Notes: generated by a model from the letters alone, not told the origin. 64,000 nucleotides of DNA from Eunapius fragilis (GCA_963681505.1 OY811987.1:6143245-6207244); one strand, 5' to 3'; numbered from the stretch's first letter, positions 1 to 20,511 are shown. A program made the numbers and translations.

Positions 1-1078
1 CCTTGATGTGAGGTGAGTGGTCATATTGATAGCACCCCTCCCACCTTGATGTGAAGTGAGTGGTCATATTAATAGCACCCCTCCCACCTTGATGTGAGGT
101 GAGGGGTCATATTGATAGCACCCCCACCTTGATGTGAGGTGAGTGGTCATATTGATAGCACCCCTCCCACCTTGATGTGAGGTGAGTGGTCATATTAATA
201 GCACCCCTCCCACCTTGATGTGAAGTGAGTGGTCATATTGATAACACCCCCACCTTGATGTGAAGTGAGTGGTCATATTAATAGCACCCCTCCCACCTTG
301 ATGTGAGGTGATGGGTCATATTGATAGCACCCCCACCTTGATGTGAGGTGAGTGGTCATATTAATAGCACCCCTCCCACCTTGATGTGAAGTGAGTGGTC
401 GTATTGGTAGCACCCCTCCCACCTTGATGTGAGGTGAGTGGTCATATTGATAGCACCCCCACCTTGATGTGAAGTGAGTGGTCATATTGATAGCACCCCC
501 ACCTTGATGTGAAGTGAGTGGTCATATTGATAGCACCCCCACCTTGATGTGAAGTGAGTGGTCATATTGATAGCACCCCTCCCACCTTGATGGGAAGTGA
601 GTGGTCATATTGATAGCACCCCCACCTTGATGTGAAGTGAGGGGTCATATTGATAGCACCCCTCCCACCTTGATGTGAGGTGATTGGTCATATTGATAGC
701 ACCCCTCCCACCTTGATGTGAAGTGAGTGGTCATATTGATAGCACCCCTTCCACCTTGATGTGAAGTGAGTGGTCATATTGATAGCACCCCCACCTTGAT
801 GTGAAGTGAGTGGTCATATTGATAGCACCCCCACCTTGATGTGAAGTGAGGGGTCATATTGATAGCACCCCCACCTTGATGTGAGGTGAGTGGTCATATT
901 GATAGCACCCCCACCTTGATGTGAGGTGAGTGGTCATATTGATAGCACCCCCACCTTGAGTGGTCATATTGATAGCACCCCCACCTTGATGTGAAGTGAG
1001 GGGTCATATTGATAGCACCCCTCCCACCTTGATGTGAGGTGATTGGTCATATTGATAGCACCCCTCCCACCTTGATGT
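1..1078. repeat. Minisatellite, about 39-43 bp unit, ~25 copies
   Basis: Continuous direct repeats of a 39 or 43 bp unit; the length classes differ by the presence of a CTCC tetramer. Each unit carries TGTGAGGTGAGTGG or its TGAAGTGAGTGG variant on the plus strand. GAG|GTGAGT is a consensus 5' splice site in the orientation of the DENND5 gene that follows, so the array is most likely the intron upstream of the first DENND5 exon seen here. No coding sequence is apparent. Confidence 0.9.
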
Positions 1079-1115
1079 ACGTTCTGATATCTTGTCTCTT
1101 CCTTAATACCTATAG

Positions 1116-1840
1116 GGGAAGTCCCCTTTGTGGGCTCACCTTATGGCCTATGTTGAGACAAAAGGGGAGGTACCTAAAATGACCACACCCAGCCCCCTCG
1201 CTACATCACTCATGGCTCTTAACTCCATCGGAGACAAGAGCTCACCAACTTCATTTTTAAAGAAACGCTTCAATCTTCCTCAGCTCAAGTCACAAATTCA
1301 AGCCGTCCTGCAACCACAGCCTCCTGTGTTGATTGATGACCTTAGGTATGGCCTGGGTACCCTGATTGATAACCTTATGTATGGCCTGGGTACCCTGATT
1401 GATGACCTTAGGTATGGCCTGGGTACCCTGATTGATGACCTTAGGTATGGCCTGGGTACCCTGATTGATGACCTTATGTATGGCCTGGGTACACTGATTG
1501 GTGACCTTAGGTATGGCCTGGGTACCCTGATTGATGACCTTAGGTATGGCCTGGGTACCCTGATTGATGACATTAGGTATGGCCTGGGTACTATGGTTAA
1601 TCCAAGGAGGAGGAGTCTGTTGTGCCCAGCTGTTGCCATGGTAACTTCACTGTCCCTGCCTTTGCCATAGGACTGTAGCCAATATGACCGAATTGAAAAC
1701 TGATGTTGGAAGGGCCCGGGCATTTGTCCGTCTTACCCTTGAGAAGAAATGTCTGTCTAGGTACCTCTCAGAGTTGCTAAGCAACAAAGACCTGATCAGG
1801 TGACAGTAACCAGCTTCATCAGAAGTGTTGATATAGCGTG

Positions 1841-1889
<49 letters not shown>

Positions 1890-4298
1890 CCAGCGATATC
1901 GGGAGTATGCCTTCCTTTGCACAGATGAAGAAAGGGAACAGTTTCTGTACCATCTGTTGACACTGACTGCTAGGGACTTCACCTGTTTCACTACTGGCTT
2001 TCTCAACACTAGTAGGCTGCATGCTATGAACCTTCCTTTCCCTCGTCCCTCTTCCCTCCCCCCTCCTCCCCTTCCCTCCCCCCTCCTCTCCTTCCCTCCC
2101 CCTCCTCCCCTTCCCTCCCCCCTCCTCCCCTTCCCTCCCTCTTCCCTTCCCTCCCCCTCTCCCCATCCTCACCCTTATTACTCGTTTCTTCCACTTTCAC
2201 TTTCATTCCTCCAGCAATGGTGTATCGTGTCATTGTGATAGGAGAAGGCAGACATTTTGGGCTAAGTACCTCCACACTGCTGGTGACTGTTGCAGGAGAG
2301 TTCCTGGACAGTGGAAGACATGACATCCCCAAGGGAGAGTTCTCCATTGATATTACGGTACATTCTCTAGTCTGTCTGTGCACAGGTATGTGTATGTGTC
2401 TGCTGCAGGTTTGTGCACATGTACTGAAAGAATTCATTGGTCACAAAAGGAATAAGCTAATAAAACTTAATCAGTCACTGAATTAATTGCATATCAAAAT
2501 AAATAATTGCATATCATAATAAAGCCAACTTAATAATTGTTACTATTTCAGAGAGCCATCAGCATGTGGTACCAATAATTTATGTTCTGAAATTAACCCT
2601 CTAAGAGCCCTGTGTTACTATCGTAGTGATATTCTTTCACCTATAGTCTTCTAGTGAACGATAAGCACTCATTCACTGTTGGTCCCCAGCTGACTCCTCC
2701 CACTGACTCCTCCTTTTGCAGACGCAGAACCTTGGACCCCTCACATGTCTTCGTGTGGGGCATGATGGTGCTGGTCTGGCCCCGGGACTGTTTGTGTATG
2801 CTGTTCTGGTGCATGTAGTCACCACAGGGCAGACATATAGGTGTGTGGCCTTTTATGTGGAGGAGGACCATATGCATAGCTCCTCTCCTCCCTCTCTCCC
2901 TCCCTCCTTCCCTCTCTTCCTCTCTCCCCTCCCTCCCTCCTTCCCTTTCTCCCTCCCTCTCTCCCTCTCCCTCCCTCTCTCTCCCCCTCCCTCCCTCCCT
3001 CTCTCTCCCCCTCCCTCCCTCCCTCTCTCTCCCCCTCCCTCCCTCCCTCTCTCTCCCCCTCCCTCCCTCCCTCTCTCTCCCCCTCCCTCCCTCCCTCTCT
3101 CTCCCCCTCCCTCCCTCCTCTCTCCCTCCCCCTCTCTCTCCCCCTCCCTCCCTCCCTCTCTCTCCCTCCCTCCCTCTCTCCCCCTTCCTCCCTCCTCCCT
3201 CTCTCCCCCCCCCTCCCTTAGGTTTGAGTGTGACTGCTGGCTTGCTAGGAATGAGGGAGATGGAGCAACAGAAAGGCTCCTTCTGGCCCAACCTGTCCCT
3301 CACACAATGAAGAAGGAACACACTGTCAGTACGCTGGGTGAGTGACCAGGTGGGTGTGGGTATATATGAATATGCTGCATGTGTGCAGATGTGGAGAGTG
3401 TACTGCCTTCAAGGGGACGAAAACTTTCAAGGAAGGGAATTACTGAAAGTAAGTTGTAGATGCAAACCTCTGCTGTGTGTGTGATGTCTGGCCTTTGCCT
3501 GTAGAGACACCAGAGGACATACTGGCAACCCTTGGGACAGTTGTAAACAACCTTTGTGAGAATATGAGGTCACGGAACAGAGATGCCCCCTTACATGTAA
3601 GTGTGCCTCTGCCCCCCGCCCCCCCCCCCACACGTATGTGTGCCCCCTGCCCCCCACATGTAAGTGTGCCCCCTGCCCCCCCCACATGTAAGTGTGCCCC
3701 CTGCCCCCCCACATGTAAGTGTGCCCCCTGCCCCCCCCACATGTAAGTGTGCCCCCTGCCCCCCCCACATGTAAGTGTGCCCCCTGCCCCCCCCCACATG
3801 TAAGTGTGCCCCCTGCCCCCCCCCCCACATGTAAGTGTGCCCCCTGCCCCCCCCCCCACATGTAAGTGTGCCCCCTGCCCCCCCCCCCCACATGTAAGTG
3901 TGCCCCCTGCCCCCCCACATGTAAGTGTGCCCCCTGCCCCCCCCCCCCACATATAAGTGTGCCCCCTGCCCCCCCACATGTAAGTGTGCCCTAGTTCCTC
4001 CTCAGTGATGAGTAGTATGTCTCTCACTCAGCGACAAGACCTGCTGTATTTACTCTGTGGAGCAAATGGTTTTTGCAGCTGTATGGAGGAGCTGTTGCTA
4101 TGGCAATTCAGAGCCAGTAGGAAGTTTCAGAAGCAGCTCTTTGTGTGGGACATGTTCGAGTGCCTCCAGCAGCAGCCTGGGAACCAGAACCCTATGACAC
4201 CTAGCGAAGACAATATGGCGGACATCCGGTCCCTTATCGATATTATCATGCAGATTAACACCTCGCTACCTGCAGTTGGAAAGTGTGAGAAGGTTGGG

Positions 4299-4343
<45 letters not shown>

Positions 4344-4671
4344 ACCATAATCACCTACCCACCTTCCCTAACTAGCTGGTTGTTCTTCTTTGCATCGCAC
4401 TAAGGTAAGAAGCCCTTCGAGGGGGGGGGGGGAGGGGACTGTTGTACGGAGGTACCATGAAGAGGATATCCTCTCCCTTGCCCCATCCCCTAGACAACAC
4501 GCACTTGTTGGTTGGCTAGGGATGCTGGCATCCCTACCAGCAGTGAGGGCCATGTATGAGGAGGGGTCATTTCTAACGGAGCCAGGACTGTTGAAGCAAG
4601 CTACCGACATCATATCACAGACCCACACTGTGACAATTAAAACAGAAGTCCTCCTTACCCAAGGGTTGTGA
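1116..4671 (+). CDS. DENND5: DENND5-type Rab GEF/effector, C-terminal part (RUN-PLAT-RUN), 5' incomplete
   Basis: Multi-exon gene entering from the left edge; the DENN domain must lie upstream. After a linker exon (from 1116) a RUN domain is read near 1670-2030: [16 protein letters not shown], then [14 protein letters not shown], then [22 protein letters not shown]2 segment follows (2720-2840: [18 protein letters not shown]; continued from 3222: [12 protein letters not shown]). A second RUN domain spans about 3500-4670 ([66 protein letters not shown]). This RUN-PLAT-RUN order and wording match the DENND5A/B (Rab6-interacting) family, which couples Rab GTPases on Golgi and endosomes. The stop is TGA 4669-4671. 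Introns hold expanded C/T tracts and a donor-copying minisatellite (3595-3990), so the exon phase around 3600-4010 is unsettled. Convergent with presenilin. Confidence 0.88.
2880..3221 (+). repeat. Expanded polypyrimidine (CTCCCT)n tract at a DENND5 3' splice site
   Basis: About 340 bp of almost pure C/T on the sense strand, ending CCCTTAG directly against the exon that starts GTTTGAGTGTGAC (3222). A smaller C/T tract at 2035-2170 sits before the previous acceptor (CCTCCAG|CAATGG). Confidence 0.9.
3595..3990 (+). repeat. Minisatellite that copies the DENND5 5' splice site (ACATGTAAGTGTG)
   Basis: The exon encoding RNRDAPLH ends TTACAT|GTAAGTGTGCC. The following ~390 bp repeats CACATGTAAGTGTGCCCC separated by C-runs of variable length, about 13-14 copies, nearly all preserving the consensus donor GTAAGTG. 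Confidence 0.9.
4302..4341 (+). repeat. (TG)n microsatellite just inside a DENND5 donor
   Basis: Dinucleotide run that starts a few bases after the exon end at GAGAAG|GTTGGG. Confidence 0.85.
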
Positions 4672-4709
4672 TGGGTTCATGTGCGTATTTAAATACATGT
4701 ACATGTTTG

Positions 4710-4743
<34 letters not shown>

Positions 4744-4906
4744 ACATTGTGTGTGACTACACTTCCTGACTAAAGCTGTTATTTTGCAATCAATCTTCTC
4801 TACGCTCATTGACAAGTGTTAATCAGACACACATTAAAATACTGGATACAAAGTGTTTTGAGCATCGACAGACTCCACAGAAGTGTCACAGACCCCCCAG
4901 ATGTTC
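4672..4906. other. Convergent intergenic region DENND5/PSEN
   Basis: 235 bp between two stop codons, containing a (TG)n run at 4711-4741. It presumably carries both 3' UTRs; no gene is seen. Confidence 0.6.
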
Positions 4907-5627
<721 letters not shown>

Positions 5628-5827
5628 NNNNNNNNNNNNNNNNNNNNNNNNNNNNNNNNNNNNNNNNNNNNNNNNNNNNNNNNNNNNNNNNNNNNNNNNN
5701 NNNNNNNNNNNNNNNNNNNNNNNNNNNNNNNNNNNNNNNNNNNNNNNNNNNNNNNNNNNNNNNNNNNNNNNNNNNNNNNNNNNNNNNNNNNNNNNNNNNN
5801 NNNNNNNNNNNNNNNNNNNNNNNNNNN
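5628..5827. other. Assembly gap (200 N)
   Basis: Exactly 200 unresolved bases, a conventional scaffold-gap length. Presenilin (left) lacks its N-terminal half and IQCB1 (right) lacks its C-terminal part, so the true gap must be considerably longer than 200 bp. Confidence 0.97.
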
Positions 5828-7134
5828 AGCCCGTCCACCGTTGTCTGCTTCTTCCCCCTCCTCTTCAGCAGGTGCCTTCGAACAGCTCGTTGGATCACAC
5901 CAGCGCTCTTTGTTCTGACGGAAGCTACCTTCATATCTTGGAAAGCTTTTCTGGCCAACAAGCCTCTCCACCATGCTTGCAGCCTCGACGCAGCCTGCTC
6001 TTCCTGTTTTCTGATAAAGCCATCCACCTCGCTTGCCGGTATCAACTTGAGCGTAGCCATCTGTTGTTCATGAAATTCCCGCTGGGCAGTGTGTGCAGAT
6101 TTGCTGGTCATCTGAACCCTTTCCTGTTTGACTCTCTCTTTGTCAACTTCCACCTTCGATACAGCTGCTGAAATCTACAAATACCCACTCTAACACGCTG
6201 CATCTTCTTTCTGCACTTGTAACCCCTCCACACTGCTTGGATCAGTACAGCCGCAGAGCTTTTTCTAGCTCCTTCCTGCTCAGAAGCTGCCCTTGCACTT
6301 AGTGCAGCCGCTAGATGTGTGGCATCTGGTCCCAGCCGGTGTGTGTTCCACTTGCAAATTACCACACTTAACCCCTTGTATCCTGCCAGGAGCTCGTCCA
6401 GTGCTATTACGCGGCTCCAAACGAACGCCCCTAGCAGGTCCAGGGCGGGCAGTGCGGACTGGTTGTCACTGCCCGACACTTTGTACACAAGCTCATCCAG
6501 TACGCTCTGCATGGTGTCGCTAGGCAGCGTCAAGAAAACCCCGGGGAGGTCTTCAGCATCTTTGCCATGAACCCCAGTGCCGCGCCGCTATAGGCCACCT
6601 CGTCGGAGATGAGAATGTTCAGAAGGTAAGGTGACTGCAGGGCGCGCAGAATGCACTGCTGATGGCTGGAACACAGCCACGTGAGGGCATCAGCTACTGT
6701 TACGAAGTGTGGTTGGGTGTCGCCAGTCTCCATACGAGCAGTCCCTAACTCCATTAGACTGTTAGCAAGAATGAGCAGCGAATCAACAGCCGTGGGTAGA
6801 AGAATGTCGTAATACTCGGCTACCTGGTCGGCTTTATCGTTGGAAACATTATCTGATTTAGGCTTCAGCCCCACACAAACGTTGCTCAAAAGTGTTGCAA
6901 GTTTGCCGCAGTGTTCCACTGCCCGGAAACCAGCGTAAAATCCTGCCTAAGTACTTCCACTATAATATGCAACAGGTCAGAGTTCCAGATCTGTCGTCGT
7001 GCCGACTGCTTTTCCTTCGCGGACCATTCATCGCCTTCTAACACGTTGTTGAGTGCAAGCAATATCAATGGACTCTGCTCGGCACTGACATGCGATAACT
7101 GTTCGGCAATGGCGACAACCGAAGTGGCGCTCAT
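5828..7134 (-). CDS. IQCB1: IQ-motif protein IQCB1 / nephrocystin-5, N-terminal part, with frame breaks
   Basis: Starts MSATSVVAIAEQLSH at 7134. Reads IWNSDLLHIIVEVLRQDF, LATLLSNVCVGLKP, ADQVAEYYDILLPTAVDSLL, DTMQSVLDELVYKV, then IQ motifs AAVLIQAVWRGYKCRKKMQR and ASRLQAWWRGLLARKAF. Order and spacing fit IQCB1/NPHP5, a calmodulin-binding ciliary transition-zone and centrosome protein. The reading frame breaks three times (near 6908, 6536 and 6150-6170). In the first two, adding one base restores alignment to the family with no length change, so missing-base assembly errors are more likely than introns; a decaying gene cannot be excluded. No introns are evident. The C-terminus runs into the N-gap. 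TDP1 ends only 60 bp upstream on the same strand. Confidence 0.87.
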
Positions 7135-7194
7135 TGTTCTGTCTCGTGCCCAGACCTGCCGGTCGCTATGGAGGGAGTCCAGACCCTCCCATGG

Positions 7195-9518
7195 CTATCG
7201 GGTTCCGTATACGAACCGTTCCACATCCACGGACTGTCTGTGGGAAATAAAATGCATTGGCGCGCAGTGCGTCGTTATCTTAACTTGCCAACCTTTTTTT
7301 CCATACTGAGTGAGTGGCAAGTCATACGGTACTGGAACTGATAATTCTATACTTGAATCTGAGTTGGCAGCAACAGAGAGAAGACACTTATTTTTGATGA
7401 TGCAAATGTTGAGAGTGGAGAGAAAGTTGGGAAGTCAGGAGGTGTGCACAGTTACATTAACCCTTCAGTTACATCATTACTGGGTAGAAAGAGCACTCCT
7501 ATTTCATATGACCTGATCTTTAGTTGGGAGCCTTGCTTCTCCATCGCACCCCAGGCCGCTTTGGAAAGGTTTGCACTATGCAAAGAATAGATCATTATTG
7601 TGCAGGACATTGTAATTGTGTACATGCATGTGCACATGCATGCTGTGCATGTGTATATGTGTGCATATGTATGCGTGTGCACATGTGTGCATGTGTACCT
7701 TGTGACTAAAAACCATGCCAGCTGTGTGCAGTCAGGGGAGACTCTGCCATATGTTTTGATGTGGGGTGCAGCCCGGCTCCGCCCACAATGCTCCGCTCTC
7801 CACTGACTGTAGTACACACACACACACACACACACACACTATGGTGATGAGGATGGCTTTACAACATGCCACCCACCAGAGGTATCCAGTGAGGTAGCTC
7901 TGCTTGTCTGCTACCTTCCGATCGTACGGAATAGAGCCACCAGCTGCAAAGGAGGTGTGGCTAACACCAGGGGGTATTACTGATACTACATTTGCCAGCA
8001 TGATATGCCATGAACCCTTGTCCCCAGTCATAGCACATGTTCCCACCCGAAGCCCCCTGTGCAAGCCTACCCATGTAGCCCCCTGTACAAGCCTACCCGT
8101 GTAGCCCCCTGTGCAAGCCTACCCATGTAGCCCTCCAGACTACACCTCACGTTCTCCGCACTTGGAAATATCTGAAAAGAGGGTAGGACTGGGGATGAGG
8201 TAGAGCTGAGGAGAAAGGTGGGGCTGGGGAGGAGTACTAACTTACCAGCTGCAGTTGGGGAAAGCTATGTATTCCAAGTGGTTTTGCAGCCTTGCTTGTA
8301 GACAGACTGGTGAGCCACTCGGAGCATAGCCATTGGTGGCTTGATGGTCCCAGGGACCCTATGCTTGAGAACTGTCCTACCACAGTCCATTCCTTGTCCA
8401 CTTTGGCTGATGGTGGTCCATGCTGACTGAGTACCTGGGTTGGTAACACCCACCTCAAGCCACACCCTAAGGCCATCTCAGTTACCTTCCTAAGCTTCAT
8501 GTGACCCCACTGGTGCATGGATGAACCAGTGTGTGCTCCGGGTACAGAGGCAATAAGATGCACTCTGGTGGAACCAGAAGATGGAAAGAAGATGTGAAGG
8601 TTGTCCCTAGTCCATCAATTCTGTGGTCTCCCCTCCCCTCCACTAACTCCAATACCCTTACACCTCTTACAGACATGTTCATCACTCCAAATAATGCCTA
8701 CTTTGCTGAGCTCATGTTGTGTTCCCTAATGTGCTGTTTCCAGACATCCAGAGCAGTACCTCCATATGCATTGAGATAGTCCTGCATAGAGTGTTTGTTG
8801 GCCATACCCTGGTCAAATTAAGGTAGAGACTAACCAAGAGGTCCTTCTGAAATCCAGACAAACCACCAGGCTCCTTGGGGAATAGTGGGCTAACCCAAAC
8901 ACTAGTGGAAGGAAGACAGTAGGGAAATACTGATGGTGAGGCAAAAGCCCCACCACGTGGGACATATAATTATAGTGTAGCCCTTCCTTAATGTAAAGCT
9001 ATGCTATGCGTGAGGTGCAGCTAAATATGAGGAGGCCACACCCTTAGTTTTGTGAAGTCACCTGGCACTGATAATGATGACATCACATAAAGGGCTGGGG
9101 AGGAGGATAAGTGAAAGCAGGCGGAAAATAGAGCAAATTGCCTAATTGGAGAATGAAAGTGAATACACATAGTGTGACCCTAACCTGTTATGTACAGCCT
9201 TACCCCCCCCCCCCCCAACCCCAATCTCCAACATCATCAATTAGCAGCATACAACATGTGCATAACAGTATGTATGGGGAGACATTACACACAATAGTGT
9301 AGATATACACAAGGATACATTATTGTATAACAGGCAGTGTATCCCCTCCCCCCAAGTGTGGCAGTGTGTCCCCACTCACCCACCCATAAGTTTGGCCCTT
9401 ACCCCTGTGTCTTCTGGTCCCAATCCTTTTCAATCAGATTTGCAGTGTGGATGACAACTCTCATACCATTATCAAACAGAAGCAACATCATCTTGCTGAG
9501 TACAAAGCCAACTGAATT

Positions 9519-9567
<49 letters not shown>

Positions 9568-10417
9568 ACACCTGTGGTGGGTTCCATATGGTATTTTAAG
9601 TGGTGCCTGTGTTTGGGAGGGAAGAATAGTTAGTTAATTGATAGAATAGTGTTATGAAACAACAGCCCCTTTCATCCCTTTGCATCATGCACATCCGGGG
9701 AAAGACAAGCATGCCAAAGGGTTAAAATTAAGTGCTTGGCTGTCTGACTTGGAATATGGTGATATGTGGGAAGGCCCTCAGTGACATTCTCAGTCGTGTC
9801 AGCCCATCCCCTTGCTCTCCATGCACCAGCAGAAGGGGTGTGGTCCTGCTGAAGGCAATACCAGTGTCAGGAAGAGGCAAAAGTAATGCCTACCTTTTGT
9901 TCAAAGGGTACTGGTCCATGATCCAAGGGACATCGAACATGTAGTTAAACTGTAGATATGCAGACCATTGTAAGCAGCTGTGCGGTGGTAGTAAGTCCTT
10001 ACTTGAGCAGAGGCTACCAGCTCTCCCAGTGCAAGGATGTCTACATATAATTGAACCAGCTAATTCACGTGAGTATACATCACCCGTCATCATACGGTTA
10101 TACCTTTCAGGCCAATAGCCAAGCTGCTGTTGTTGTAATGGTCACTGATACCACGCACCTTGGTGACATAAAACAGCGGAGGGTCTCGGTAATGTGAAGT
10201 GTCTACCGCAACCTTCTTGGCCGGTGGACAACCATCTTCCTCGTCCTCTTCTTTGTCTGCTCAATGAGTAGCACATAAAAATTTTAGACGACTTCGCACA
10301 GAGCTGACCTGGGTGGATAAAATCCCGTCGGTGCTGTGGATTTGTTCTATAACATTCGCTGCCGTACTTGCACGCAGGCTTCGCCTGTGAAGAACAGCAT
10401 GTTTCTTTCGAATCCAT
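7195..10417 (-). CDS. TDP1: Tyrosyl-DNA phosphodiesterase 1 with N-terminal PBZ zinc finger
   Basis: About a dozen exons on the minus strand. Exon 1 (from ATG 10417) encodes a PAR-binding zinc finger, [20 protein letters not shown] followed by HPG, i.e. C-x5-C-x6-H-x5-H. Then come an acidic linker, [20 protein letters not shown], and [19 protein letters not shown] (9890-9950). The first phospholipase-D-type catalytic motif is intact but split by an intron: exon 9587-9624 ends YGTHHS and the next starts [20 protein letters not shown]. Further exons give [13 protein letters not shown] (~8380) and [17 protein letters not shown] (~7930). The second motif is [14 protein letters not shown] (~7770), followed by [20 protein letters not shown] and VPVPYDLPL. 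The enzyme removes stalled topoisomerase I and other 3' adducts from DNA. The tail after YDLPL (7195-7300) does not match the usual Trp-rich end, so the stop is tentative. Confidence 0.93.
8050..8130 (-). repeat. 26-bp minisatellite copying a TDP1 exon end plus donor (3 copies)
   Basis: On the minus strand the exon encoding [10 protein letters not shown] ends GGGCTACATGG|GTAGGCTTG. The 26-bp unit holding the last exon bases and the donor recurs three times. The next exon (CTGGTGGCTCTATTCC) restores the family sequence EGYMAGGSIPY. Confidence 0.85.
8700..9400 (-). other. TDP1 intronic stretch with a small exon
   Basis: On the minus strand an exon near 8690-8800 reads [20 protein letters not shown], equivalent to the TDP1 segment before the VxLI strand. 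The rest (about 8830-9390) shows no coding signal beyond a poly-C run (9203-9216). Confidence 0.6.
9521..9570. repeat. (CA)n microsatellite in the intron splitting the first TDP1 catalytic motif
   Basis: (CA)n between the exon ending YGTHHS and the exon starting KMMLLLF. Confidence 0.9.
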
Positions 10418-10488
10418 TATTCATAACTATTGTTTTTAATATACCGTCAGAGGGGGGTGGGACTTCTGCTTAATTACCTGTGCGGAAG
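10418..10488. promoter_or_regulatory. Probable bidirectional promoter TDP1/AP4S1
   Basis: Only 71 bp separates the two divergent start codons. No classical TATA box or other motif is recognised with certainty; the call rests on geometry. Confidence 0.5.
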
Positions 10489-11129
10489 ATGCTGAAGTTC
10501 GTGCTGCTGGTAAACAAACAAGGTCAGACCCGGCTCAGCCAATACTACGAGTACACCCCTGTGGAAGAGAGGGTCGTCACTGAAGCAGATATTGTTAGGA
10601 AATGCTTGGCAAGGGGCGAGGAGCTGGTAGGAGCATGTATATATGGAATAGAGCGTACGCTCATGTAATGTTCCATTGAAACCAGTGTTCGTTTATGGAA
10701 TACAAAAACTACAAGGTTGTGTACCGGAGGTATGCATCACTCTACTTCATTGTCGGAGTGGATAGCAGTGAGGTAAGAGGTTCAGGTGTATGTGTGTGTG
10801 CACATGATATGGCGGCGAACATACACAGAATGAATTGAGCCTGATGGAGTTCATACACTGTGTGGTGGAGACATTCGATCGCTACTTCGAGAGTGTATGT
10901 GAGCTTGACGTATCCTACCGCATGGGTGTGTGGTGTGTGTGCGAGAGAGATATCTCTAGGAGAGGGTACTGTTTCGCCTGTAATGTTCTGCCTTGACCTA
11001 GCCAAGATAATGTTCAACTTGGATAAGGCTCACATGATACTGGATGAAATGATTGCGAACGGTAACATAGCGGAGACGAACAGAAGCCGTGTATTAGCTC
11101 CTGTAGGCGTTCTTGATAAGAGCAAATGA
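10489..11129 (+). CDS. AP4S1: AP-4 adaptor complex sigma subunit
   Basis: Starts [20 protein letters not shown], the hallmark N-terminus of clathrin-adaptor small chains. Later exons give [20 protein letters not shown] (~10695-10770), [20 protein letters not shown] (~10832-10895), [20 protein letters not shown] (~10900 and 11005-11050) and [13 protein letters not shown]. It ends at TGA 11127-11129 after GVLDKSK. Length (~140 aa) and wording fit sigma-4 better than sigma-1/2/3. AP-4 sorts cargo at the trans-Golgi network independently of clathrin. Four or five very short introns. Divergent from TDP1; tail-to-tail with symplekin about 100 bp away. Confidence 0.92.
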
Positions 11130-11230
11130 TATGTATGCTTGGCACAGGGGTGGACGGTATTATATGTAGTATGTGTTGAAAATATTATTATACAAATCCA
11201 ACATGTGAGATGATTGCCAAAGCTATGAGT

Positions 11231-19658
<8,428 letters not shown>

Positions 19659-19742
19659 GTTCACGCTGCACCCAACACGGACCAGGTGCGCGTCAATTAT
19701 AATTAAGAGGGGTTTCCCCCCGCGCTATGGTAACGAGAACAA
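19659..19742. promoter_or_regulatory. Probable bidirectional promoter SYMPK/coiled-coil gene
   Basis: 84 bp between divergent start codons (19658 minus; 19743 plus). Geometry only. Confidence 0.5.
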
Positions 19743-20472
19743 ATGTCAAACTCGACGACATGTGTGGACCTTACTGCAGATGTAAACAGCACTGTAGAGC
19801 GTCTCGAAGAACTCGGTAAGCTTCTGATATTAAAGTGCGTTTTTACTTTAAAATGTCTATCCAGGGCAAAAAATGAAGGACGAACAGTTCACTGCAACCA
19901 ACGTAAACCTAATTCAAGACATATCTACATCACTCAGAGAACTAGTGAGCTTCTTGCGTGCAAATAGTCCAAGAGGTTCAATTTAAGAGTGTTATGTGCA
20001 TACCTACTAATGCAATTTATAAATTATAGTTTTGGAATACGCGTTGGAGTACACATTATGTATCGTTGGAGTACACATTATGTTGTATTTGCAGGATGCA
20101 AAGCGACAAAAGGCACACGAGCTCCTTGAGGCCGAGACAATCAAGTCCAGTGTCCTGAGGCACAAGTTAGCCTCACTACCTCACAAGCTGAGGGCTGAGC
20201 TGTCGGCTGCACTGGGTTCTGCTAGGGAAATAAATAACAGACTGATTATGGACCTGCAGGTTAATTAGGAGAGAGGAAAGGATGGATGAAAGAACATACT
20301 TTCTCCTTTCCTCTACATCCTCTTACTCCTTCCATTGTCTTCACCCCCACATCCTCAGACCCAGCTTGCCACTATTGGAGATAAGAGTGCACATGCCTCC
20401 AAGAGACATGAGGTTCTGATGCTACACAATGAAGTCCTGAGGTGAGAAGGGTGGTATGCTAATGCATGGGTG

Positions 20473-20511
<39 letters not shown>

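Noticed and set aside
1-1078. CRISPR-like array
   Set aside because: Units are directly contiguous with no unique spacers, in an animal genome; this is a minisatellite.
5828-7134. Three ordinary introns as the cause of the IQCB1 frame changes
   Set aside because: No suitable GT-AG pairs at the first two breaks, and the alignment to the family leaves no room; one-base losses fit better.
7600-7710. Possible hairpin or regulatory element in alternating TGCATGTG words
   Set aside because: It is a degenerate TG/CA repeat inside a TDP1 intron.
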